A stretch of DNA of 64,000 nt, taken from positions 1,594,288 to 1,658,287 of the forward strand of contig NC_092676.1 of the NCBI RefSeq assembly GCF_964355755.1, written 5' to 3'. The position numbers and the translations under genes are program-made. The first letter of the stretch is position 1, and the number at the start of each line of letters is the position of its first letter. This DNA comes from Antedon mediterranea (taxonomy: Eukaryota > Echinodermata > Crinoidea > Comatulida > Antedonidae). Positions 1-11,780 of this stretch are shown here, in pieces. The notes beneath the pieces are model-generated. The model did not search any database and was not told the origin of the DNA. It saw only the letters and a list, made by a program, of their open reading frames with translations.

Positions 1-142
1 CATTTTTCTTTCTTGTTTGTTGTGATCTTGCAGTGGAGGCTGTGCCTATATAATGAAAATAATAAAGAACAAGGCTTACAATCATGGCTTGATAAATACA
101 ACTATTTTTAACCTATTTAAACATTTTACTAAAATATATTTC

Positions 143-296
143 TAAAGCTCTGTCTACACCATAAATCTAGTTTGACAAAAAAGTTCCAAATAATGGTAGT
201 GATATGCCCAAATATTGTAGTAACCTCCATCATCTCCATATATGGGCACATCACATTTTCTTTTTCATAAAGTTTGATAGTGTAGACAGAGCTTAA
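143..296. mobile_element. TTAA-type MITE, family 1, copy in ATM intron
   Basis: Near-palindromic copy starting AGCTCTGTCTACACC and ending GTGTAGACAGAGCTTAA, with internal ATGGTAGTGATATG and TATATGGGCACATCACAT blocks. It lies in the intron after ATM coding exon 2. Confidence 0.8.
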
Positions 297-446
297 TATT
301 AATAGAGATAGAAATAATAGCTGAATTATATTCATGATTTGTATTTTACCTCATGAGATAGAGGCCAGATATATGAAACAAGTATTTTCTTCTTAAACTT
401 TAAATTAAACCATTAAATGAAAATAAAAATGATTATACCAGCCTAC

Positions 447-875
447 CACTTTTGGATTTCTGGATAAGTTTTGCTTCATCTGATATATAATTCTGAATAA
501 ATTCAAATAACTTGTTCCAATTGAGTTCATGCTTTTTGTCTGTTGCCTCATCGAGTGACCTTTGAACTTTATCTTTCATTAGCTCTTCCTTCAATGTCTC
601 TAGGCCTTGCTGTTAATAAACAAAAGGAAAGAAAATTGCAATAAATTGAGGATTTTAATGATTAAAAACAAAAACTTGCAAAAAGTTTACAAACAGGAAT
701 TGTACATTATTATCATTTCCTTTTTCAACAAATGTAAATTGTATAACTCTTCTAACTGAATTGATTTAATAATGTTTATTATGATTATGAATTAAATATA
801 CTTTACCTTTTTCTGAGTAATTTTTGCATCTCCCAGTTGAAGACATGCCGAACGTAGTCGAGACAATTCACTCAT
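447..875 (-). CDS. ATM: ATM serine/threonine kinase, N-terminal exons only (partial)
   Basis: Two coding exons on the minus strand: 875-807 (ATG at 875, 23 codons, donor GTAAAG) and 609-447 (acceptor AACAG, donor GTAGGC). The spliced peptide starts MSELSRLRSACLQLGD and continues with LNWNKLFEFIQNYI. This matches the start of animal ATM, where a short helical N-terminus is followed by the conserved LNW..F.F.Q.YI segment of the TAN (Tel1/ATM N-terminal) motif used for chromosome binding and telomere maintenance. ATM is a nuclear PI3K-like kinase that signals DNA double-strand breaks by phosphorylating SQ/TQ sites. The exon phases agree (69 nt, then 163 nt leaving phase 1). The remaining exons, including the kinase domain, lie beyond the left edge; no further exon was recognised between 1 and 446. 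It is divergent from MYCBP. The call rests on about 77 residues, so it is strong but not certain. Confidence 0.8.
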
Positions 876-1599
876 GATGAAAACGATCCTACCAATTTTT
901 GAAAGAAAAAATAGAAAACAATTTTTTTATTTTTTTTTATTTTTTATTTACAACAATACTGACATTATTATTGTAAAATGCATTATTTCTTTTCATCATT
1001 TTAATTTTTTATTCTTTCACATACAAATAGCATATGTTTTAGCAATCCTATTACTTGGCCTGCCACTAGGAGTAGGCGGAGTAGTATTTGCAGCCACAAC
1101 CTCTCGTTTTCTCTCAGTAGTCAGGTTGTTGACAATTGACACCAACCAATCAAGGTCACTAACCTAACAAGAACTACTAGTACTACTAAGCCTAGAGGTT
1201 AGGCCTACCACTCCATGCTACTACTGTACTGGCACTACATAATTAGCCTATCTTGAACATTTATAGAGTCGCCTAGTTTTTCTAGTTTATATTTTAAACA
1301 TGTATTAATAATTATTACCTGTGTTACCTAAGTGTAAAGTCAATTTTTGGTTAAAACATTTGTTTACGAAACCTATCGTCTGCCTTGTGTGAGCGCACAT
1401 GTTTTTACTTGTTTTGGAAATTTCCAAATGAAATGCTGCCACCTATTGATGAAAATAATTTTGAAGCTCTACGCGCAATTATTCTGCGCATTTAGTAACC
1501 AAACAAGACAATTCGAGGGCTAGCTGTCTGCCAAAAACGGCATTTTATTTGTGGAAATTCTAGATTTTTTTCTTAAATTTTTGCCGTAAATTATAGAAT
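876..1599. promoter_or_regulatory. Divergent ATM/MYCBP intergenic region
   Basis: About 720 bp between the two opposed start codons, so both promoters and 5' UTRs must lie here or in upstream non-coding exons. It includes long T/A tracts (910-960), several AGGCCTA-type motifs (1170-1210) and a less AT-rich stretch around 1380-1520 (GTGAGCGCACATG, CTCTACGCGCAATTATTCTGCGC). No TATA box can be assigned with confidence. The open frame near 874-1167 is AT-rich, has no family resemblance and is not called as a gene. Confidence 0.45.
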
Positions 1600-2469
1600 A
1601 TGACATTTAGAGTATGAATATATTCAATTTTGTTACTTTTCGTTTAATTACTTTAGTAAATAAGGCATTTTAAGCTAGGCTTACAGAAAATACACAGGAG
1701 AATCCACCACCACACTGACTGACTCTGAGCGGCCAGGGCACTCACTACACTTTAGGCCTGTTTTTCAAGTTTTACTAGGCCTAGGCTAAGTATTATTCTC
1801 TAGACTACTAAGCTATATAATGATTAAATGGAATCATAAAAATAATCAAATAACAACAACTTTATTTTTTTAGCCTGCAGACTCGAAAAGAGAAGAGTTC
1901 AGGAAATACCTTGAGAAATCTGGTGTTCTTGATACTTTGACGAAGGTACTTGTCGGTCTTTATGAAGAACCAGAAAAACCAAGCAACGCATTGGAGTATC
2001 TTTTACAATTTAGCTGTGAAATCGCTTGCATGACTATTTTTAAATGTTTTTTCTAGAGCATACATCATACAAAAGCAGTTTTGATATACAAAATGTTTTT
2101 TTTTAATGTATCAATGTTTATTTTTCCTTTATTCAAATGTTTACCAGCTTTTTAAAACTCCATATTGGTAACACAGGACCACAAACTGCAGATGTTGAGG
2201 CACTTAGACTTGAGGTCACTGAACTTAGACAGAAAGTAGAACAGTTGACTGAAGAGAATGCTGAATTAAGAGCAAAGGTTTCTACCCTTTTCCATATTTG
2301 ACAGTTGGATTTGGACATATAAATCAAATGTCAAATTAAAAGTTCGGAAAGATATTTAGAAAAGATAAGATATATCGTTTTTAATTTTTGCAACTAAATT
2401 TACCAAAAAGACTTTTTTTTACAGCTTCCACCAGAATCGCAAGATGCAGATGAACCTACCGAAAGCTGA
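1600..2469 (+). CDS. MYCBP: C-Myc-binding protein (MYCBP/AMY-1)
   Basis: Four exons: 1600-1611 (predicted, MTFR), 1874-1995, 2148-2277 and 2425-2469, with phases that join in frame to 102 residues; human MYCBP has 103. Diagnostic stretches are ADSKREEFRKYLEKSGVLD, LTKVLVGLYEEPEKPSNALD and a C-terminal leucine-rich coiled coil (EALRLEVTELRQKVEQL, then EENAELRAK). MYCBP is a small adaptor that binds c-Myc and A-kinase anchoring proteins; it occurs in the cytoplasm and nucleus and also in sperm flagellar complexes. The first exon is the weakest part: a four-codon exon with donor GTATGA gives MTFR-PADSK, similar in length to the human N-terminus. Two AATAAA signals follow at 2580-2585 and 2640-2645. 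The gene is divergent from ATM and converges on ABCB7. Confidence 0.93.
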
Positions 2470-3403
2470 AAAGACTTCAACAACATTCCATCTGTCCAGC
2501 TACTGTCTGTCTCCGTCACTCTCACTCTAGACTTCCTCTGACCCTGTTAATTTTGTGCATCAAACGTGTTTTATTTTAAAATAAATACATTTTGTAATGG
2601 TTTCAGTTTAAGTAGAAAGTAATTGTGCAAAGATTTCCTAATAAAAGCAAATGAAATATATTTTTATTTTAATATATGCATTTTTGATTCAAATTAAAAC
2701 ACCCAATGTTTAGCTATTTTATGGAGTTTGTTATTTAGGATGCACAACTGGTTAAGTTTGTTTGATATTATTGTAGAGATAGAAATGTTATGCTAGTTTT
2801 TTCTTTAATTGTGTAGAAGTTAGTTTAGTAGGAAACATAACATTTTATGTAGATTGTTAAATAGAAAAAAGTAGAAAACATTTAATTGATTTAATATTGA
2901 AAATAAAAAGGAACTATACAAAAGAATTGAATGTGTGGCGTTATATTTGTGCGTTTTTCGGCTTAATTTAAAAGAAAAATGTTGCCACACATGAATTAAA
3001 AAAAATCTTGTGACAAGCAGTCTATTTTACAGGCCTAATAAAAAAAACCACATCTTTCCATACACACTTAGTACATATTTTTATTATCAATAATTTTTAA
3101 TCTTATTACTAAATAAATATATTTATATAGAAGTGCAAATATCCACTGTAAAATTCGATCAAAAAATAAAAATCGTATTTAACTGTGATTTTAGAAAAAA
3201 ACCCACCCACAGACTCTTGCCTAAAGCATGGTTCCCACTAGTAATGCATTGCAAGAAAATGCCCTTTCTATATTTGTGTTTGCCCCCACTTGCGATGTTT
3301 GCAGCACTGTTTTGACGTTAGTTCCCACTTGTTATTACGCATTACAGCACGTTGCATGCTAGTGGGAGCCACGCTTAAATGTACCAATATTGTCGTGCAT
3401 TCA
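2470..3403. other. MYCBP/ABCB7 convergent 3' region
   Basis: This holds the MYCBP 3' UTR with polyadenylation signals at 2580 and 2640, then AT-rich sequence. A TTTATT near 3080 could serve as the reverse-strand polyadenylation signal for ABCB7. A family-2 MITE occupies about 3222-3379. No gene is visible. Confidence 0.6.
3222..3379. mobile_element. MITE family 2 copy
   Basis: Inverted termini GCATGGTTCCCACTAG and CTAGTGGGAGCCACGCTT, flanked by TAAA and TTAA. A further internal inverted pair (CAGCACTG / TTCCCACTTG region) makes it near-palindromic. Antisense open frames here are shadows of the palindrome. Confidence 0.65.
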
Positions 3404-6400
3404 TTATTTTCCAAGTTCTTCTGTCTCCCCTTCCTCACTATCATAGCTTTGCAACACCGCTTTGTGTTGATTGTTCCACAGCTGTGTGTACAAACTATCG
3501 GGATTGCTAAGGAGTGTATAGTGGTTTCCACGTTCCTTCACAAACCCATCCTCAAAAACAAAGATCTCGTCGCAGTCCACGACGGTGGAAAGACGATGCG
3601 CTATGAAAAGCGACGTCCTTCCTTGTGTTACGGTTTCCATTGAGTTTAAAATGTTCTGAAAGAAAAGTTTACACATATTTTTCTGTAATTAAATTTGATT
3701 CACTTTTTCAAAGGCAAATGTTGACAAATAACCTCTTAAATTTTGGTAGTTGGCTTGGTTTATAGAAACTATTAGACATTCATCAGTGCTTTTTTGATTA
3801 GTGAATAGTTCTAAAGTAGAGGACTGAGCAGGTTGTAAAAAAGGGACTTTGTGGTAATTTTTCTTTTTGTGATGACTGATTTCCAAAGCACCTACTACCA
3901 CCCTATCCCCCTACTCCTTGTGTCCACCTTTAATTACCTGTTCTGTTATAGAGTCAAGAGATGAGGTAGCTTCGTCATATAAAATAATCGATGGATTCTT
4001 CAAAATTGTTCTAGCTATTGCAACACGTTGTTTCTCACCACCTATAAGAAAAATATATCAATATATATTGGCCCATCATTTTTGTATCAAATTTTGATAA
4101 TGTAGACAGAGCCTTAGAAACAGTTACTAATATGGCTTGAGAAGGGGATGTGTTAAGATAGTTCAGAGATGGGTCTTTCAAAAGCTGTTGCTCATACCTG
4201 ATAGTTTCAGGCCTCGTTCACCAACTTGCGTGTCATACCCATGCGGCATCTTTAATATACTCTCATGAATGTTGGCCATCTTGGCTGCTGCATAAACCTC
4301 TTCTGCTGTTGCATTCATATTGCCGTAATTAATGTTATAAAATATTGAATTATGGAAGAGTACAGAATCCTACAAAATACAGAAAATTATTAATAAGAGC
4401 AACAATTTTGGCAAGGAATGAAATTATTAATAATTAAAGTATTTTGTTTATATAATATACAAGCATATTCTTCTTAAGCTCTGTCTACACTATCAAACTA
4501 GTTTGACAAAAAAAGTTTAATGTGCTCAAATATGGTAGTGATATGACATCATCATGTCCATATATGGGCACATCACATTGTTTTGTCACCTAAAGTTTGA
4601 TAGTGTGGACAGAGCTTAATCAGCAAAACTCACCTGTGGAACAACACCTACATTGGATCGTAAACTTTCTAAACTGACGTCACGTATATTCTGACCATTA
4701 ACTAAAATCCTTCCAGACTTTGGATCATAAAATCTGTATAATAAACGAACTATTGTAGACTTCCTATAAAAATAAAGCAACAAATTGTTTATTATATCAT
4801 ATCTACCAAGCTATCTTCATTGTTTTCAACTTTTAATCTCTCCACCCTCTATTTATCAGCCTGTGTCTCCTTTGTTTTTATTTCTTTCATCACTCTGTTT
4901 CACATTCTCACTTGCACTGATGAACAATCATTAATTTACAGAGGACAACAGCTTACCCTGAGCCACTTCCACCAACGATGGCAACCTTACTTCCGGCAGG
5001 TACATCAAACGAGATACCCTTGAATATAGGTTGGCCATTCACATATTCAAAACATATATCCTCAAATGTAATAGATGATTCCCGAGGACTAATTGACAAC
5101 AATGGAGCATTAAGTTTTTCCTGAAGAATAAGTTAATAATAATAATGGTAAACATTTTTATATACAATACGATTGATAGTGGTTGTTTTCAATTAAATAC
5201 ATGTAATGTGCACCTTTTTAGCCAAATGAATGGTGAATATATAAGCATGTTATTTATTTGTTATTTATTTATACTGGGTAACCTCTTCAAAGACTGCTCT
5301 CCCAGAGAGTCCAGTTATGAACAGTGGCTGTGAGTGTACTAGTACACCGGGGTAGCCCCACTACTTGTCTCGAAAGATGTACTAGGTTCTTTAATGTGCA
5401 CATGAGCTATGTTGTGGGAAAAATAATAACATTTTCTGAAAATTATCAAAAACTAAATTATAACTATACCTTAACATTTGGTTCCAGATTAAGGATATTA
5501 AACATGGTTTTCATGTCAATGAGAGACTGGCGAATTTCTCGGTAGACGGTACCTAGAAAGTTGAGCGGTAACGACAGCTGAAATAGCAGTCCATTCACCA
5601 TTACCAGGTCACCAACCGTCATGTGACCTGTTTGAAAAAATTAATTCACATTTTACTATGCAGCTTATATGGCGACTTGGATACTAATTTATGGGTGGAG
5701 TGAGTGTGGGAGGAGAGATCTAATTAATTCCCAATTTTCTGTAAAGTCTTGTCTATACTATCAAACTTTATTTGACAAAAAAATGTGATGTGCCCATATA
5801 TGGACATGATGTTATATCACTACCATATTTGGGCATATCACTACCATATTTGGCCACACCAGTTTTTTGTCACAAAAAGTTTGTTAGCGTAGACAGAGTT
5901 AAACATGAAATGAATGAATAACAGATCTGGTGCTGGTACACAAAACAAAAAATCAAAATGTGCACTAACATAACATAATCAATTTAGCAAAGATTTTATA
6001 TTTTATTGGACGAAATAAATACTGCAAGAGCAGTGCATTATTATTATTATTATTTAATTGATAGGTTTGTAACAAACTATATCGTTTACCTGCAACGATT
6101 CCCTTACAAGCCATCACCATGATCAAAGCTAAGGACGAGCTGAATACAATATTCTGACCAAAGTTTAGCATTGCTAGACTCGTTGACGTCTTCAGCGATG
6201 CTTTCTCAAATTTCTCAAGTGACGAATCGTACATCTTTGCTTCATGTTGCTCATTGTTGAAATATTTAACAGTTTCGTAATTAATGAGGGAGTCAATAGC
6301 CAGATTGCCTGCCTGATTATCGGCTTTGTTCATTTGAACTCTGAACTTTGTCCTCCATGATGTAATACCAAGAGTAAGAGCAGCGTAGGCAGCGATAGTT

Positions 6401-9347
6401 GATAATGTTACTACAGCAAACTGGGGCCCACATCTCCAATACTTAAAATAATTATAAAAAACGAATATTAGGTATTAGGTATTAAGTATGGTATAGTTGA
6501 CTATCTAAGTAATGTAGAATGTTTTATTTTAATTCATTGGACCAACTGGACGTTAGATACATACATTATTTTATTATGATCATCTTTGTAATAATCCAAC
6601 TGATTCTCAGTACTGTATCTATATCCAAAGTATCATAGGAATATTTGGTAATACAACATCACATGTGTTTCACATGCATCTAGAGTAACCTAACCCTTAA
6701 CCTAACTTTACATGATACAGGTACCACATGTGATGCTGTATTACTAAATATTCCTATGATACTTCGGAAATAGATTGTATGTGGAGATACAGCACTGGGA
6801 ATCGGGTGTAATAATCAAGGAAAGGCTGCTGAGTATTAGCATCCAGCCATGACGACTGTGTTGCCTTCTGGTCCTGTTTCATAACTGGTCAAAAATGAAA
6901 TAAAACTACTAAAATGAAATCTACTTAATAGAAAAGCTTACCAATATACCTGCAACTAAACTAACTTCAAAAGCAGTAGGAACAATGTTGAACACTAATG
7001 CAGAAAGTGTGAAATTAATGCCTCTGAAAAAATCAAACCAAATCAATGTCAAAATATTTATAGTTACCCAATTTAAATGAGGATTAATTAAAACTTTAAA
7101 CAATATACTGTAATATCTTACCTACTACCTCTATCAATGGCTTTAGAGAGTGCTCCTGTTTGTCGACTTAAGTGGAAATTTAAATCTAAGGAATGCAGGT
7201 GAAGGAAGACATTCTTAGCAACTCGTCTGATTGAGTTCTGAGCTACTTTAGCAAATACTGCATTTCTAAGTTCATTGAAAAGAGATGCCCCTGCTCTTGC
7301 AGCACCGTCTGTACAAAATAAGTTAATATTAATGATTACGGTAAAGTTATTTTTTTTCAACATAATGGAATCAGCTGTTAAGCTCTGTCTACACACAAAA
7401 AAATGTGATGTGCCTAAATATGGTAGTGATATGCTTAAATATGGTAGTAATATGACATCATATCCATGTCCATATATGGGAACATCACATTTTTTTGTCA
7501 CATAAAGTTTGATAGTGTGGACAGAGCTTTAGCAGCTCATTGTACTAAAGCAGGTGATGATGATCTCTACATATAATACTTTACAAGCTATAAATAAGCA
7601 TCCAGTTGCTCTTAACTTACATCCTATTAATAATGTTGTAGCAACCGTGAGGGCGGTGCCTCCAGCAGCGGCAGCCACGCCCACTGCTTGCCCCGTGTTC
7701 AAAGTATCCACAGCATACTTAAACAGGAAAGGCACTGAAACACTTGCCATCTAAAAATAAGATAACAAAGTTGGGAAAGTGCTTTCTTCACTTTATAAAG
7801 TGTGACCAAACAATAGAGGGAGCTATTACTGAAACAAGAAAGTGTGATCAGCCAATAGAGGGAGCTAAAGATAACAATTTAGAACAATTAAATGATGAAC
7901 TGTATAACTTTGATACTTTAATTTTATGGATAGATTTTAAATTTACCATACTATGAATTAACTGTATAGGTATTATTAAGCATGTACGGTCATTGAAAAT
8001 TATATTATTAAGGATGCTTTGTATGTGAAGTTAACAGTAATAATATTCTATCATGCCATGCAGACAACAAAGTTTTTTAAATACCTTTGAGCCTAGAAGC
8101 AAGCTTACAGCGATAACTACTCTAACTTTGATAGAAGTTGCATCTTTTGGCCAAATATACCGGGCCATAGCCGTGACAATCTGCCAACCATTCACCTCGC
8201 CATTTTTACCATTTTGATTTCCTTCCCCCGGACCGTGTCCATGGAAACACGTCCTTGCCAACGTGCAAGAAGTCCATTTCTGAGAAAAAAAAAACCAATT
8301 AAATCATAATCAAGTGTAAACAACCCTTTAAAAATGACAATGTTGTAATTTTTTAGGAATAAAGTTTTTGTAGTTTACATGCAGCAAATAGATAACCAGA
8401 TATAATAACAGTTCTGTAGTACAAATAAATAATACTATGCTTTTCAATTGAGTACTTACCTTTTTTATAAAAGGTACTTTTGAGGATTTTGAAAACTGTT
8501 GATTAACAAAACGTAAACAGAAGAACCTTGATGGATTCTAAAACGAAAAAAAAAAAAAAACATTTCACAAAATGTTGATTGTTTAATAAATAATGCATTA
8601 CTACTACACAATATTTAATTTTTAAAAAGGTAATTTAATTTGATGTTAAGTAAAGGTATTATAATTTATATTACTAATTAATTAATTATTACTAATTAGG
8701 ATTGCATTGACATAAATAATAGCAATGTTGTGTTGGGAGAGTGAAATCTGTGATAGGTGGGAGTGGCAGGCATCCAATCAGGAAACTGTCAAATCACTCT
8801 CCCTCCAAAAAAGGGCCAAAAAACAACAGGGTTGTCAGGGAGGGCCAATGTTTTGTTTCACTAAAAAAATGACAATGACACATGACGATCAGACTGCACC
8901 AAAACTGCTAGGCTTCTCCTAATGGTAATCAAATCAGATGATGATACATGCTATATAGAATTCTAGGCCTAGCCTACATGCATGTCTAGTGTTGAGCCGG
9001 CGGAGTCGACCCGACTTCATTCAATTCATCATAATACAATACAAGGCTACACAAGCAAGCCTAAATAATAAAAGTAAATGAATCGCTGACTCATTCTACC
9101 TTATTCAATGGGGATCTATTAAACCTAGTGCAGTTCTCAAAATACGATGAACTCAATTTTTTCCCGTAGTATTGTGAATACTGTAATATATTGGATTTTA
9201 TCTTCCCTGTTCTTAAAAGCGCAACAGCCATTCCGATACCTTTTTTGCGCTCTCGTTTTTTTTACGCTCGAGTTGTTTTTCGCACAACAAATTTGCATGG
9301 TTGGTGGCAGCAGACAGCAAAACACGTTTGCGATAAATGGTTCCCAT
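3404..9347 (-). CDS. ABCB7: Mitochondrial iron-sulfur cluster ABC transporter ABCB7 (Atm1 family)
   Basis: Thirteen coding exons: 9347-9240, 8537-8460, 8279-8085, 7750-7621, 7308-7122, 7023-6942, 6441-6090, 5627-5470, 5120-4957, 4763-4634, 4369-4198, 4041-3938, 3655-3404. All phases agree and give 703 residues. ABCB7 is a homodimeric half-transporter of the inner mitochondrial membrane that exports a glutathione-linked sulfur or Fe-S intermediate for cytosolic Fe-S assembly. Visible features: a basic N-terminus suited to mitochondrial import; the transmembrane domain with [39 protein letters not shown] and [20 protein letters not shown]; Walker A GGSGSGKST; Q-loop VGVVPQ; signature [13 protein letters not shown]; Walker [14 protein letters not shown]-loop FIAHRLSTV. 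The C-terminus ([11 protein letters not shown]) lacks the Cys-rich end of the human protein. The first exon was found by phase match and is slightly less certain than the rest. UPRT is head-to-head. Confidence 0.97.
4079..4116. mobile_element. MITE family 1 fragment
   Basis: Only one end remains: TTTTGATAATGTAGACAGAGCC, broken here as TTTTGATAATG and TAGACAGAGCC, in an ABCB7 intron. Confidence 0.5.
4474..4619. mobile_element. TTAA-type MITE, family 1, full copy
   Basis: TTAA, then GCTCTGTCTACACTATCAAA at the left; TTTGATAGTGTGGACAGAGC, then TTAA at the right. It is one of the best-preserved copies and lies in an ABCB7 intron. Confidence 0.85.
5276..5420. repeat. Probable SINE-like dispersed repeat
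   Basis: The stretch with ACTGCTCTCCCAGAGAGTCC, CACCGGGGTAGCCCC and GTCTCGAAAGATGTACTAGG resembles one at 46400-46490 (CGTCTCAAAAGATGTACTAAG). The shared motif and its placement in introns suggest a dispersed element. The family was not identified. Confidence 0.4.
5742..5902. mobile_element. TTAA-type MITE, family 1
   Basis: Left end TAAAGTCTTGTCTATACTAT and right end GCGTAGACAGAGTTAA, with the internal TCACTACCATATTTGGGC block present twice. ABCB7 intron. Confidence 0.75.
6595..6808. mobile_element. Foldback/MITE-like inverted repeat in ABCB7 intron
   Basis: Two arms of roughly 85-90 bp face each other. The left has CTCAGTACTGTATCT and AAGTATCATAGGAATATTTG followed by GTAATACAACATCACATGTG. 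The right carries the reverse complements (CACATGTGATGCTGTATTAC, AAATATTCCTATGATACTT, AGATACAGCACTGGGAATC). No coding capacity and no clear target duplication; boundaries are approximate. Confidence 0.7.
7378..7531. mobile_element. TTAA-type MITE, family 1
   Basis: TTAAGCTCTGTCTACAC at the left; GATAGTGTGGACAGAGCTTTA at the right (one base of TTAA changed). It lies in the ABCB7 intron between the exons ending GGAT and starting ACGG. Confidence 0.8.
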
Positions 9348-9827
9348 GCGGTGGTAAGATCTCGGTAATAATACCATTTTATAGCATAATTATACAGTTT
9401 TTATTAATAAAAAATACAGTACATATTATAGTATAGTATTATGTAACGTTTAGTACTGTTATTTATACTTTCGGTCGGTAATACGTTGTATTTTGGAGTC
9501 GTATAGTTGTAAGGCATGGTTGTCACTGCTATATCCAGCAAGTAGAAGTGGAAGCAGCCCGTTTGTAAATTGATCCAAAGTCGATTCGTCCCACACCATT
9601 TTAAAATTTACTTTTAATAAAGACAAAACTATATTTTTAGCCTTTTATTAATACTTTATTGGACTATTATAGTATTTAGTTCATTATCTGATATTACTTT
9701 TGATATAATTATAAATAATAAATTTTTTTCAAAAATGTAAAATTCATCAATTAATACTAGGCCTATACAGTATAAACTAGATTAATATCAAATAATATCC
9801 TTTTAATATTTTCACTAGCACGTCATA
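9348..9827. promoter_or_regulatory. Head-to-head ABCB7/UPRT intergenic region
   Basis: Only 480 bp separate the two start codons, so a shared bidirectional promoter is likely. The part nearest ABCB7 (9460-9600) is less AT-rich; the part nearest UPRT is very AT-rich and ends in TTTTCACTAG just before the UPRT ATG, a possible acceptor for an upstream non-coding exon. A 46-codon minus-strand frame at about 9597-9460 was noticed but not called. Confidence 0.5.
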
Positions 9828-11780
9828 ATGGAGGCAAGTAACAACGATGAAAAAACCAATACCAACATCTTAGAACGCTCAGAGTTTGGGGTTCAATTAA
9901 AGATTTTACGAATAAATGATCAAATACGAGAATTGCAAACTATTATACGAGACAAGTAGGTAGAACATTTCTCTGTCAATTGTATTCAAATGAATAGACA
10001 AATGAATATGCAAATGAATATGCAAATGAATATGCAAATGAATATGCAAATGAATAGACAAATGAATATGCAAATGAATATGCAAATTGGTCACTCAAAA
10101 CTTCTATCAGTATGTTGATGTCATTCTAATTCTAATTCTGTTATATTTTTGTTAAAAAAGAACAATTTGATCAATAATGTTGGTCTTTCTTTTCAGACAA
10201 ACAAGTAGGGGAGATTTCGTATTTTATGCAGATCGACTGGTATGGGATATTAATTATTATAATTAATATAATAATGAGTCTTAAATGACCATGTATTTCA
10301 ATTTATTTTCCTATTTTAAAATTCTTGTATGTATGTATGTTCCTTGATTGTAAACCAAGAAAATGTTTTCACTATTAAGATAATATGTGTTGTATGTTTT
10401 ATTTTACTTATCATTTATAGATTCGATTAGTGGTTGAGGAGGGATTGAACCAATTACCTTATACAAATTGTGTGGTGACCACCCCAACAGGCCAACCTTT
10501 TGACGGCATTCAATTTGCTAAGGGTAACTGTGGAGTGAGCATCATGAGAAGTGGTGAGTGCCAAATGAAAATTATTATTTATTATTATTATATATACATA
10601 TACAGGTATTTATATTATATATCAATAACATGTTTTTAAATGCAAAAGACAGTTTATACTGTAGTATATATATATTATTCATTGAATAGGTGAAGCTATG
10701 GAGCATGGACTACGAGATTGTTGTCGCTCAATCCGTATTGGCAAGATATTAGTGAAGAGCAACGATGATACCGGAGAGGCTAAAGTATTCTATGCAAAAT
10801 TCCCGTCAGATATTCACAATCGAAAGGTCCTACTCATGTACCCTATACTAAGTAAGTCTTCCTTTGATACAGACACTGGATCCTGTACCTGCTGTATATA
10901 TAGTAATAAATAATTTAAAAGTGGAATTTCACAAAATAAAGTCTAGGGCAATTAGTAATTAAAAAAATGATATTTATTATGTATGTTTTAGTGATAATGT
11001 ATTGACTGTTTTGTTGCTTTTGTGTTGTAGATTCAGGTAATACTGTAATCCAGGCAGTTAGAGTGCTAAGAGAACATGGTGTCAAAGATTCAAACATTAT
11101 TCTGTTGACCCTATTCTGTACCCCACATGGTAAGTTACCACAGCAGGTGATATAAAACATTCAGTCTGTTTCAACCAAATTGTTAAATCATTGACATATA
11201 TAAATCCATGGATTGTTAAAGACATAGATAACCATCTCCAGCAATAAACAATATCATTTTCTGTCCTTGAAACTACTGGGTATAAATCCTAAATTGAAGC
11301 TAAATTTGGACACAAGACTAAAGCATTAATTTTTAAAATCTGACCTACTCCCTAATTTAAACAAGAAAATCTAACAAAAGGATGCTGAGCTCTGGAGATC
11401 AAAGGGTTTATCTGTGGCTGCGACGCATCCTATAACAGGCACCGCGTGCTGCATAGAATATGTACATAGTACAGTACTGTTGGTATATTTGTTGCAGCCA
11501 GACTTAATTAAGATCAAAGGATTGTTACGAGTTCCTATCTTGGCAAGGCAAGCTCAGTGTCCCGCTGTTAGATTGCCTTGATTTAAGTAGCCAGACTCCC
11601 TCGGACAATACTCAATAATACATGGTTTTTGATTTATATTTTCTTATCTCATTAATATTATTCATGTTTTTAGGAGTGAGAGCCGTGATAAATAAAGCAA
11701 GAGATATTACAATATTAACATCAGAGGTCCATACGACGACTCCTAACCATTTTGGAACTAAGTACTTTGGAACAGATTGA
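9828..11780 (+). CDS. UPRT: Uracil phosphoribosyltransferase homologue
   Basis: Six exons: 9828-9955, 10197-10239, 10421-10553, 10690-10851, 11031-11129, 11674-11780. All are in phase and give 223 residues. The protein keeps the conserved animal UPRT body: INDQIRELQTIIRDK, SRGDFVFYADRLIRLVVEE, TTPTGQPFDG, GNCGVSIMRSGEAMEHGLRD, CCRSIRIGKILV, a YPILNSGNTVIQAV stretch in the position of the PRPP-binding loop, and the invariant ending HFGTKYFGTD. Microbial UPRT makes UMP from uracil and PRPP. For animal orthologues catalytic activity has been doubted, so the biochemical role is inferred from the family. The N-terminus is about 85 residues shorter than in human UPRT, which has a poorly conserved leader. 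The gene starts head-to-head with ABCB7 and converges on RPS4. Confidence 0.96.
9986..10086. repeat. 12-bp minisatellite in UPRT intron 1
   Basis: About eight copies of ATGAATATGCAA, with two or three ATGAATAGACAA variants. The antisense open frame (HLHIHLHIH) is a by-product of the repeat. Confidence 0.9.

Noticed and set aside
3290-3643. 117-codon plus-strand frame
   Set aside because: Antisense to the last ABCB7 exon and partly inside a MITE.
9906-10094. HLHIHLHIH protein on the minus strand
   Set aside because: Product of a 12-bp minisatellite in a UPRT intron.
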